22,202 bases of DNA, from positions 1 through 22,202 of the forward strand of contig CAYFYY010000072.1 in NCBI GenBank assembly GCA_964347475.1, read 5' to 3'. Every line of letters starts with the position of its first letter. Within the stretch, counting starts at the first letter, position 1. Made by a program: the position numbers and the translations under genes. The notes beneath the pieces were generated by a model, which was not told the origin of the DNA, did no database searches, and worked only from the letters and a program-made list of their open reading frames with translations. This DNA comes from GCA-020356105 sp964347475. GTDB lineage: Bacteria; Pseudomonadota; Alphaproteobacteria; UBA8366; JADFVY01. Shown here piece by piece: positions 1-6,077 of the stretch.

Positions 1-607
1 CGATGTACGGCGCCGGCCTGCGGGCGGCGAGCCAGCACAGCCAGTGCCTCTATCCCGTCTTCACCCACATCCCGGGTCTGAAGGTGGTGATCCCGTCGTC
101 GCCCTACGAGGCGAAGGGCCTGATGACGCAGGCGATCCGCGACGACGACCCGGTCATCTTCCTCGAGAACAAGGTGCAGTACGACGAGACCGGCCATGTG
201 CCGGACGACCCGTATACCATCCCCTTCGGCGAGGCCAACATCACCCGCGAGGGCGGGGACGTGNNNNNNNNNNNNNNNNNNNNNNNNNNNNNNNNNNNNN
301 NNNNNNNNNNNNNNNNNNNNNNNNNNNNNNNNNNNNNNCCACCTCGCCGCTCGACATCGACACGATTCTCGAGTCGGTGGAGGAGACGGGCCGGCTCGTC
401 ATCGTCGACGAGGCGGGGCCGCGCTGCGGCTTGGCGGCGGACATCTCTGCCCAGGTCTGCGAGCAGGCGTTCAAGGACCTCAAGGCGCCGATCAAGACGG
501 TGACGCCGCCGCACACGCCGGTGCCGTTCGCGCCGGAGCTGGAGGACGCGTACATCCCCAGCGCGCCGAAGATCCGCGCGGCGGTGGACGCTGTCCTCGC
601 CGCCTAG
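1..607 (+). CDS. acoB: Acetoin/2-oxo acid dehydrogenase E1 component, beta subunit (5' partial, interrupted by assembly gap)
   Basis: This is the C-terminal half of a thiamine-diphosphate-dependent E1 beta subunit (transketolase-like pyrimidine-binding plus C-terminal domain). With E1 alpha it decarboxylates the 2-oxo substrate or cleaves acetoin and passes the two-carbon unit to the lipoyl E2. Before the gap, frame 3 reads AASQHSQCLYPVFTHIPGLK and then DDDPVIFLENK, both typical of the family. After the gap, a different frame reads TSPLDIDTILESVEETGRLV and ends VDAVLAA at a TAG stop (605-607). The frame differs across the Ns, so the gap length is wrong; this is not a natural frameshift. The start lies upstream of the window. 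The acetoin assignment comes mainly from the next gene, an AcoC-type E2; pyruvate or branched-chain E1 beta would look similar. E1 alpha is expected just upstream. Confidence 0.85.
   Translation, partial: DVRRRPAGGEPAQPVPLSRLHPHPGSEGGDPVVALRGEGPDDAGDPRRRPGHLPREQGAVRRDRPCAGRPVYHPLRRGQHHPRGRGRXXXXXXXXXXXXXXXXXXXXXXXXXXTSPLDIDTILESVEETGRLVIVDEAGPRCGLAADISAQVCEQAFKDLKAPIKTVTPPHTPVPFAPELEDAYIPSAPKIRAAVDAVLAA
264..338. other. Assembly gap (75 N) inside acoB
   Basis: There are 75 unknown bases. The coding frame is position 3 before the gap and position 2 after it, so the true missing length must be 1 modulo 3, which 75 is not. From the usual spacing between the GDV and (T)SPLD motifs in E1 beta proteins (about 33 residues), roughly 97 bases are expected to be missing. 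That figure is an inference from family memory. Confidence 0.95.
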
Positions 608-682
608 GGCGCGCGGGCGGGGGCGGCGCCGGCGAGTCTCCGCGGCCCCCGCCCCGCGATACCGACAGGGAGGATGACTACG

Positions 683-1810
683 ATGGCCATCCAGCCACTC
701 ACCATGCCCAAATGGGGCCTCTCGATGACCGAGGGCCAGGTTTCGGCGTGGCTCGTCGGCGAGGGCGAGTCGGTGAGCCGCAATCAGGACCTGGTCGAGA
801 TCGAGACCACCAAGATCAACAACGTCTACGAATCGCCGGTGACCGGCACGCTGCGCCGCCGCGTCGCGGGCGAGGGCGAGACGCTGCCGGTCGGCGCCCT
901 CTTGGCCGTGTTCGCCGACGAGGCGGTCGCGGAGGAGGAGATCGACGCCTTCATCGCGGATTTCCAGGCGCGTTTCGTGCCCGAGGAAGCCGACGAAGAG
1001 GGCGCTGCGGCGTCCGGGCCGCAGAGCATCGAGATCGCGGGACGTCGCATCGTCTATCACGACCGCCGGCCGGAGGCGGAGGAGGGGCCGCCCTTGCTGC
1101 TGCTGCACGGCTTCGGCGGCGACAAGGACAACTGGCTGTTCAACATCGACGCATGGGGCGCGCCGCGCCGCGTGCTGGCGCCCGATCTGCCGGGGCATGG
1201 CGAATCCACGCGGCAGGTTGGTGCCGGCGATCTCGTAGCGCTGACCGGCGACGTCGTCGCCCTGCTCGACGCGCTGGAGGTCGACCGTGTGCACGTCGCC
1301 GGCCACTCGATGGGCGGCGCGATCGCGATCTCGCTCGCCCGTGCGGCGCCTGATCGGGTCGCCTCGCTGGTGCTGCTCGCGCCAGCCGGGCTCGGGGGGC
1401 CGGTCAACGATGCGTATCTCGCCGGCTTCATCGCCGCGGAGCGCCGCAAGGAGCTGAAATCCGTCCTGCAGATGCTGTTCAAGGATCCGGGGCTCGTCAG
1501 GAGGGACATGCTGGAGGGCGTCGCCCGCTTCAAGCGCATCGACGGCAGCGCCGCGGCGCTCACCGCGATCCGCGACGGCGTGTTTCCCGGCGGCCGGCCC
1601 GCCGACGACCTTAACGCCGCGCTCGCCGGCTTCGGCGGGCCGGCGCTGGCGATCTGGGGGGACTCCGACGTCATCGTGCCGCGGCCCGCGGAGGCGCTGC
1701 CGGGCAACGTTGCGCTGGAGATCGTGCCCGAGGCCGGCCACATGCCGCAGCTAGAGGCGGCGTCGCGGGTCAACGCCCTGGTCGCGGACTTCCTGGCGAC
1801 GGCGGATTGA
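683..1810 (+). CDS. acoC: Acetoin dehydrogenase E2 (lipoyl domain fused to alpha/beta hydrolase)
   Basis: This is the dihydrolipoamide acetyltransferase component of the acetoin dehydrogenase complex, a fusion known from AcoC proteins. Residues ~1-80 form a lipoyl domain (MPKWGLSMTEG near the start, lipoyl lysine K44 in IETTKINN). After an acidic linker (~90-115), residues ~125-375 form an alpha/beta hydrolase fold. It has oxyanion motif LLLLHGFGGDKDNWLFN, nucleophile elbow GHSMGG (S209), acid D329 in WGDSD and H353 in EAGHMPQ, so the triad is complete. The start was set at 683 because AGGGAGG (667-673) is 9 nt upstream; an in-frame ATG at 674 directly abuts that site. The gene follows the E1 beta gene by ~75 bp in the same operon. 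Length (375 aa) is normal for AcoC. Confidence 0.9.
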   Translation: MAIQPLTMPKWGLSMTEGQVSAWLVGEGESVSRNQDLVEIETTKINNVYESPVTGTLRRRVAGEGETLPVGALLAVFADEAVAEEEIDAFIADFQARFVPEEADEEGAAASGPQSIEIAGRRIVYHDRRPEAEEGPPLLLLHGFGGDKDNWLFNIDAWGAPRRVLAPDLPGHGESTRQVGAGDLVALTGDVVALLDALEVDRVHVAGHSMGGAIAISLARAAPDRVASLVLLAPAGLGGPVNDAYLAGFIAAERRKELKSVLQMLFKDPGLVRRDMLEGVARFKRIDGSAAALTAIRDGVFPGGRPADDLNAALAGFGGPALAIWGDSDVIVPRPAEALPGNVALEIVPEAGHMPQLEAASRVNALVADFLATAD

Positions 1811-1879
1811 GCCCCGCTACGCCGCGGAACGAGCCCATGCGTTAGGGTTTTCCGCGGGTTTCGGGACCGCATTGCCGGC

Positions 1880-1907
1880 CGTCGCCCCGCCGCGGCGACG
1901 TTTGTTT
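1880..1907 (+). terminator. Intrinsic terminator after acoC
   Basis: A 7-bp perfect stem, CGTCGCC (1880-1886) and GGCGACG (1894-1900), has a 7-nt loop and is followed at once by TTTGTTT. It lies ~70 bp after the acoC stop and before the nrtR promoter, so it separates the two operons. Confidence 0.7.
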
Positions 1908-1939
1908 CGCTGGCCTTTCACACAGCCGGCATTTGCCGC

Positions 1940-1968
1940 TTGACTTCGTGTGATAGATACACTAAATT
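1940..1968 (+). promoter_or_regulatory. Sigma-70-type promoter of the nrtR-pnuC-nadR operon
   Basis: The -35 box TTGACT (1940-1945) and the -10 box TAAATT (1963-1968) are separated by exactly 17 bp. The region is visibly AT-richer than its surroundings and lies ~35 bp upstream of the nrtR start codon. The operator copies overlap the spacer and the transcription start region, as expected for repression. Confidence 0.7.
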
Positions 1969-1990
1969 AGTTCGTGTAATAGACACACGA
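1945..1990 (+). promoter_or_regulatory. Tandem operator, probable NrtR autoregulatory site
   Basis: Two 20-bp copies, TTCGTGTGATAGATACACTA (1945-1964) and TTCGTGTAATAGACACACGA (1971-1990), agree at 17 of 20 positions and start 26 bp apart. Each is an imperfect palindrome with GTGT...ACAC ends. One copy fills the -35/-10 spacer and the other covers the likely start point. NrtR regulators are known to bind palindromes before NAD genes, usually including their own. Assigning this repeat to NrtR is inference from position and symmetry. Confidence 0.65.
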
Positions 1991-2001
1991 AGCAGGGCAC
2001 G

Positions 2002-2667
2002 ATGTACCGGTACGAATATCCTCATCCCGCGGTGACCACGGATATCGTGATCTTCACGATCCGCGACGGGCAGCTGAAGCTGCTGCTGATCCGCCGCGCG
2101 GCCGAACCGTTCAAGGGACGGTGGGCGCTGCCCGGCGGCTTCGTTGCCATCGACGAGGACCTCGAGGCGGGCGCGCGCCGCGAGCTCGCGGAGGAGACCG
2201 GCGTGTCCGGCGTGTACCTGGAGCAGCTCTATACCTTCGGTGCGCCGGACCGCGACCCGCGCGAGCGGGTGATCACGGTGGCCTATTACGCGCTCATCCC
2301 CTCCGATGCGCTGGAGATCCGCGCCGCGACGGACGCCGAGGCGGTCGGCTGGTTCGCCATGGACGAGCTGCCGGACCTCGCCTTCGACCATGCGGAGATC
2401 GTCGCCATGGCGCATGAGCGGCTGCGCGCCAAGCTCGACTATTCGACCATCGCCTTCCAGTTCATGCCGGCGCGTTTTTCGTTGAGCGACCTGCAGCGCG
2501 TCTACGAGATCATCCTCGGGCAAGAGATCGACAAGCGCAATTTCCGCAAATGGGTGCTGGCGCTGGAGCAGATCGAGGAGACCGGCGAGCAGCGCCGCGA
2601 CGGCGCCCACCGCCCGGCGATGCTGTACCGCGTCAAGGAGCCGGGCAAGGTGGAGATCATCAAGTGA
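2002..2667 (+). CDS. nrtR: NrtR-family Nudix-related transcriptional regulator of NAD metabolism
   Basis: A 221-aa protein with an N-terminal Nudix domain and a C-terminal winged-helix domain, the architecture of NrtR, the ADP-ribose-responsive repressor of NAD biosynthesis and salvage genes. The Nudix box is complete: G46, E52, then R60-E-L-A-E64-E65-T-G-V. Some NrtR proteins have lost catalytic residues; this one keeps them and may still hydrolyse ADP-ribose. The segment ~158-221 (YEIILGQEIDKRNFRKWVL, ending VKEPGKVEIIK) matches the DNA-binding tail. The gene heads an operon with pnuC and nadR, which strongly supports an NAD-salvage role and suggests autoregulation through the tandem operator. 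ATG at 2002 lies 11 bases after the second operator copy (1971-1990); the upstream AAGCAGGG could be a weak ribosome binding site. Confidence 0.9.
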   Translation: MYRYEYPHPAVTTDIVIFTIRDGQLKLLLIRRAAEPFKGRWALPGGFVAIDEDLEAGARRELAEETGVSGVYLEQLYTFGAPDRDPRERVITVAYYALIPSDALEIRAATDAEAVGWFAMDELPDLAFDHAEIVAMAHERLRAKLDYSTIAFQFMPARFSLSDLQRVYEIILGQEIDKRNFRKWVLALEQIEETGEQRRDGAHRPAMLYRVKEPGKVEIIK

Positions 2668-2693
2668 GTGGCATTCAACGGGAGCATGGCGAC

Positions 2694-3425
2694 ATGGCCA
2701 CGTCTATCAACATGATTCAGCGCTATCTCGGCAGTGCCGATAAACACCGGGAAATGCTGGTTTGCGGGCTGTCGGCGCTGATCCTGTCAACACTCTATGC
2801 AGCCGCCGGGCACAGTCTTGCACCGGATTTCGTGCCCGGCATCGGTGAATTCACCGGCACCGCCACGGCGCTTGCCTGCGTGCTGCTGACCCGGTTGCAG
2901 AACAAGTGGTGCTGGCCTCTGGGCATCGTGTCGGTTGTCGCGATGGGCGTGGTGTTCTGGCAGGCGGGCCTGATCGGGCAGGCCTGGCTGCACGTGCTCT
3001 ATTATTTGCCCATCCAGTTCTGGAGCTGGTGGAACTGGGCCAATGGCGGCGCAAACCGGACCGAGCTGTCCGTATCCCTGCTGGGATGGGCCGAGCGCAC
3101 CGTCTGGGTGGTTGCCATCCTATTGTTCACGCTGATCTTCGGGCGGGTGCTGGTGGCCGGTTGGGATCAGGCGATCCATACATACTGGGACGCCTCGATC
3201 GTCGCCGCATCGGTGATCGCGCAATTCCTGCTGAGTCGTAAGAAGATCGAAGCCTGGCTGCTGTGGCTGCTGCCGGTGAACGTCTCGGCCATCCTGCTCT
3301 ACGCGACGACGGAGCTGTACATGTTCGCGGCGCTGTACACCATTTTCCTGGTCAATGCGGGCTATGCACTGTGGCAGTGGTGGCGTGAACATGCAGTACG
3401 AGAACGGGTCCATGTCGATGCCTGA
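2694..3425 (+). CDS. pnuC: PnuC-type nicotinamide riboside transporter
   Basis: An integral inner-membrane protein (243 aa, about seven hydrophobic segments) of the PnuC family, which moves nicotinamide riboside by facilitated diffusion. Uptake is driven by phosphorylation inside the cell, here presumably by NadR. The tryptophan-rich motif QFWSWWNWANGG (~108-119) matches the conserved PnuC substrate-site region. A related Y..F...G...WQWW segment (~215-230) lies in the second half, consistent with the internal repeat of the fold. Start chosen at ATG 2694 with GGAG 9 nt upstream. A GTG at 2664 would overlap the nrtR stop as GTGA and also has a purine-rich site upstream, so a 253-aa form is possible. 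The 3' end overlaps the nadR start, indicating one operon. Confidence 0.88.
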   Translation: MATSINMIQRYLGSADKHREMLVCGLSALILSTLYAAAGHSLAPDFVPGIGEFTGTATALACVLLTRLQNKWCWPLGIVSVVAMGVVFWQAGLIGQAWLHVLYYLPIQFWSWWNWANGGANRTELSVSLLGWAERTVWVVAILLFTLIFGRVLVAGWDQAIHTYWDASIVAASVIAQFLLSRKKIEAWLLWLLPVNVSAILLYATTELYMFAALYTIFLVNAGYALWQWWREHAVRERVHVDA

Positions 3426-4461
3426 GCGCGCACCGACCAGGGGCCTGACCATCGGCAAGTTCATGCCGCCTCATAGGGGGCATGCGGTTCTCGTCGACTT
3501 CGCCCGCCGGTTCAGCGACGAGTTGGTGGTTCTGGTCTGCCAGCATCGCGACGAAGCCGACATGCCTGTCGAAACCCGCGCGGCTTGGCTGCGCGAGGTA
3601 TTCGGTGTTCATCGTGGCGTGCGCGTGGTTACGGCGCCGACCGCCGACCATCCCGACCTGCCGGAGGATCATCCTGAATTCTGGCAGATCTGGCGCCGCA
3701 CCATCGAACGGCACGCCGGCCGAAACTTCGATTACGTGTTCGCCGGCGAGGACTACGGCACGGAGTTGGCGCGCCACATCGGGGCTACCCGAGCCATTCC
3801 GGTGCCCCGCGGGCAGTTCGAAATCTCGGCCACGGCCATCCGCGAAGACATCCATCGCCACTGGGACATGATTCTGCCGCCCGCCCGCGAGGCACTGGTG
3901 CGGCGGGTCGCGGTCATGGGGCCGGAGAGCGTCGGCAAGACCATGCTCGCCGCAAAGCTTGCCGGTCGCTTCGGGACTGTCTGGGCCCCCGAATTCGCGC
4001 GTCCCTATATCGATGCCAATGGTCACGGGCTTGACGATGACCGGCTGACCGAGATCGTGCGCGGCCAGATTGCGATGGAACGGGCGTTGACGTGGTACGC
4101 CGTGCGCCACGCGCTGCTGGTGACTGATACCACCAGCGCAACCACCCTCTTGTGGTCGCGGATCCTGCACGGTCGTGTCCCGCCTGCCGTAGCGCGGCTC
4201 GTGGAACGGGACGCCGGTCCCGACATGATCCTCATGCTGTCGGACAACATGCCTGTGGTGCCGGACGTTCAGCGCTACGGTGGCGACAGGCGGCAAGTCA
4301 ATATGCGCGACTGCAGGGAGGCCCTGCCCGAGGCTTTGCGGCAGCGGGTTGTGCGGATAGACGCAGTCGGCTGGGACGCCAGGTTGGCAGCTGCGACGCA
4401 GGCCGTCGTAGCAAGGTTCCCCGGGTTGTCGAGCGCCATGTGCGAGATGCAAGCCGTTTAA
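3391..4461 (+). CDS. nadR: NadR-type bifunctional NMN adenylyltransferase / ribosylnicotinamide kinase
   Basis: Converts imported nicotinamide riboside to NMN and then NAD. The N-terminal domain (~18-165) is a nucleotidyltransferase with GKFMPPHRGH (22-31) and ISATAIR (145-151). The C-terminal domain (~172-345) is a P-loop kinase with GPESVGKT (177-184), WAPEFARPYI and TDTTSATTLLWSR, all typical of NadR. The enterobacterial DNA-binding N-terminus is absent, which fits a separate repressor (NrtR) in the operon. The start is uncertain. ATG 3391, 3412 and 3418 are all in frame, all lie inside the pnuC 3' end, and none has a strong ribosome binding site. The conserved domain begins just after 3418. 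The stop codon overlaps the tail of the rimO-like remnant on the other strand. Confidence 0.9.
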   Translation: MQYENGSMSMPERAPTRGLTIGKFMPPHRGHAVLVDFARRFSDELVVLVCQHRDEADMPVETRAAWLREVFGVHRGVRVVTAPTADHPDLPEDHPEFWQIWRRTIERHAGRNFDYVFAGEDYGTELARHIGATRAIPVPRGQFEISATAIREDIHRHWDMILPPAREALVRRVAVMGPESVGKTMLAAKLAGRFGTVWAPEFARPYIDANGHGLDDDRLTEIVRGQIAMERALTWYAVRHALLVTDTTSATTLLWSRILHGRVPPAVARLVERDAGPDMILMLSDNMPVVPDVQRYGGDRRQVNMRDCREALPEALRQRVVRIDAVGWDARLAAATQAVVARFPGLSSAMCEMQAV

Positions 4462-4520
4462 TCAGCCACCGTCCCCCACAGATCCGTCTCGTCCGCGTCG
4501 TCGATGCGCACCCGGACGAT
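4458..4520 (-). pseudogene. Remnant copy of the rimO 3' end
   Basis: Bases 4458-4520 match 6078-6140, the last codons of intact rimO, at 56 of 63 positions including the TAA stop. Read on the minus strand the remnant still encodes a tail ending ADETDLWGTVAD. Only the last ~20 codons remain. Beyond 4520 the similarity is lost, apart from a possible short match (CGCCGGCGAC) that would need a 29-bp deletion. Its stop codon overlaps the nadR stop tail to tail. Confidence 0.75.
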
Positions 4521-4530
4521 CGCCGGCGAC

Positions 4531-4794
4531 GTCGCGGAGCGCTCTGTCTCGATGGCCGAGGCGTGGCTGCAGGACGGCCAGCGCCTGCTCGCCTTCAACG
4601 ACCTGTTCGTCGGCGCGCGCAGCCATGTCTCGGCGCGCTACCGGATCGCGCAGGGCGGCCGCGAAGAGGAGCAGTCCTCCAGCGGCGTCATCTTCAGCGA
4701 CGGCATCGAGGCCGACCGCCTCGTCTTCAACGCCGGCGCCACCGCCACCATCGCCCCCGCGGCGCACAAGGCGACGCTGCTGTTCTCGGGGTGA
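4531..4794 (+). pseudogene. Truncated, internally deleted NAD kinase-like gene
   Basis: The plus-strand reading frame has the residues FNDLFVGARSHVSARYRI and EEQSSSG, then directly VIFSDGIEADRLVFNAG and an ordinary C-terminal end before TGA (4792-4794). These resemble two separate blocks of a divergent ATP-NAD kinase family, whose members have (A)LNE-FVGHRSHQSARYR..QSSSG and, much later, a DGIE-D-L-F-G block. Both the N-terminal part with the GGDG motif and the stretch between the blocks appear to be missing, with the junction near 4684-4692. No good start codon belongs to it; the upstream bases are rimO-tail remnant. The family call rests on remembered motifs, so it is moderate. A short expressed protein cannot be excluded. 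Confidence 0.5.
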
Positions 4795-4859
4795 GGGAGA
4801 ACCTGAACCGCCGTTCACCTTCGCAGGTCGACCGACAGGTAGTCCTGGATGCCCTGGAA

Positions 4860-4888
4860 TTGTGGTTCGTCCCGATCGGTGCTATAGT
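4860..4888 (+). promoter_or_regulatory. Putative promoter of the Sel1-repeat gene
   Basis: TTGTGG (4860-4865), a 17-bp spacer and TATAGT (4883-4888) lie in a locally AT-rich stretch ~70 bp upstream of the start codon. The -10 box matches consensus at 5 of 6 positions; the -35 box is weak. The AT-rich TATATAAATAAT that follows is an alternative. Confidence 0.45.
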
Positions 4889-4957
4889 CCGGTATGGTTG
4901 TATATAAATAATGCTGTATTAGTCATGGTTGTTCAACAATCTTGGGGGGGAAGAAAA

Positions 4958-6031
4958 ATGGACCAGGGAGGCATGATGAAATCTCGGATTCCGGCTATGG
5001 CTCTATCGCTGTGTTTCGCGCTGGCCGTGGCCGGGCAGGCTTGGGCCGGGGATTTCGAAGATGGTTTTGCGGCGGCCGAGCAGGGTGATTACGCCACCGC
5101 GATCAGGCTGTGGGCGCCGCTGGCGGAGGCGGGGGATGCCGAGGCGCAATACTATCTCGGACTGTTCTACCATAACGGGCGTGGCGTGACGCAGGACCTT
5201 GAAAAGGCCCGACACTGGTATCGTGCCGCGGCCGACCAAGGCCACAGCGAGGCACAAAACAACCTCGGGTTCATGTACGGGACCGGCGACGGAGTCGAGC
5301 AGGACTATGTCGAGGCGGTCCGCTGGTACCGCACAGCTGCCGAACAGGGCTTGGCCGACGCACAGCTTAGTCTCGGTACCATGTACTCAAAGGGGTACGG
5401 AGTAGAGCAGGACGACACAGCTGCCGTGCAATGGTACAAGGAGGCCGCCGCACAAGGGCACCCGCGCGCGCTCTACTATCTCGGCATCGCGTACGAACAG
5501 GGGGAAGGCGTCCAGCAGGACTACGTGGCGGCCCTGCGATGGTACAAGGAGGCTGCCGAAAAGGGTTTGCCCGATGCGCAGCACAATCTCGGCGTCATGT
5601 ATGACTATGGAAATGGCGTGCAGCAGGACTATGCGGTTGCCGCCCAATGGTACCGGGCGGCGGCGGAGCAAGGCCATCCGTCGGCGCAGGTCAATCTGGG
5701 CTACATGTACAACAATGGGCAGGGCGTGGAGACGGATCACAGGGAAGCCATGCGTTGGTACATGATGGCTGCCCAACAGGGGTTTTCCCCGGCGCACAAC
5801 AATCTCGGTTTCATGTACGCAGAAGCGCGCGGCGTGTCGCGCGATTTTGAGAAGGCATACATGTGGTACAGCATTGCCCGCGCGACGGGAGGCGATGAGC
5901 CACTGGGAAACCAGTGGCGGACAATCTTGAACCTGAACGCCAGCGGCGAAATGTTGACGCCGGAACAGATCGAACGGGCGAAGCTGCTTGCGCAACAGTG
6001 CATGGACTCGAACTACACGAGATGTGACTGA
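4958..6031 (+). CDS. Secreted Sel1-repeat (tetratricopeptide-like) protein
   Basis: A 357-aa protein with an N-terminal Sec signal peptide (MKSRIPAMALSLCFALAV, cleavage likely after QAWA) and seven consecutive 36-residue Sel1-like repeats. Each repeat follows the pattern A(Q)xxLGxMYxxGxGVxxDxxxAxxWYxxAAxxG, from about residue 65 to 315. A degenerate repeat precedes them, and a ~40-residue tail ends with two cysteines. Such alpha-solenoids act as protein-interaction scaffolds; no enzymatic residues are visible. The start is set at ATG 4958, with a G-rich site 7 nt upstream. ATG 4973 or 4976 would give a cleaner signal peptide, and AGGGAGG lies just before them. The gene stands alone, flanked by the rimO-tail scar and by convergent rimO. 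Codon use looks a little less GC-biased than its neighbours. Confidence 0.85.
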   Translation: MDQGGMMKSRIPAMALSLCFALAVAGQAWAGDFEDGFAAAEQGDYATAIRLWAPLAEAGDAEAQYYLGLFYHNGRGVTQDLEKARHWYRAAADQGHSEAQNNLGFMYGTGDGVEQDYVEAVRWYRTAAEQGLADAQLSLGTMYSKGYGVEQDDTAAVQWYKEAAAQGHPRALYYLGIAYEQGEGVQQDYVAALRWYKEAAEKGLPDAQHNLGVMYDYGNGVQQDYAVAAQWYRAAAEQGHPSAQVNLGYMYNNGQGVETDHREAMRWYMMAAQQGFSPAHNNLGFMYAEARGVSRDFEKAYMWYSIARATGGDEPLGNQWRTILNLNASGEMLTPEQIERAKLLAQQCMDSNYTRCD

Positions 6032-6077
6032 CGGCGACGACCTGGCTGCGAATTCGCAAGCGAATTGAGACCGGTCC

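Noticed and set aside
264..340. A natural frameshift or pseudogene in acoB
   Set aside because: The break coincides exactly with the N run; a wrongly sized gap explains it without a mutation.
5130..5900. Repetitive DNA in the Sel1 gene as a tandem nucleotide repeat
   Set aside because: The periodicity of ~108 bp follows the 36-residue protein repeats and the bases have diverged, so it is coding structure.
6047..6058. A perfect 12-bp palindrome TGCGAATTCGCA between the Sel1 gene and rimO
   Set aside because: It lies between two convergent gene ends, has no loop or T-run, and is short enough to arise by chance; a role cannot be supported.
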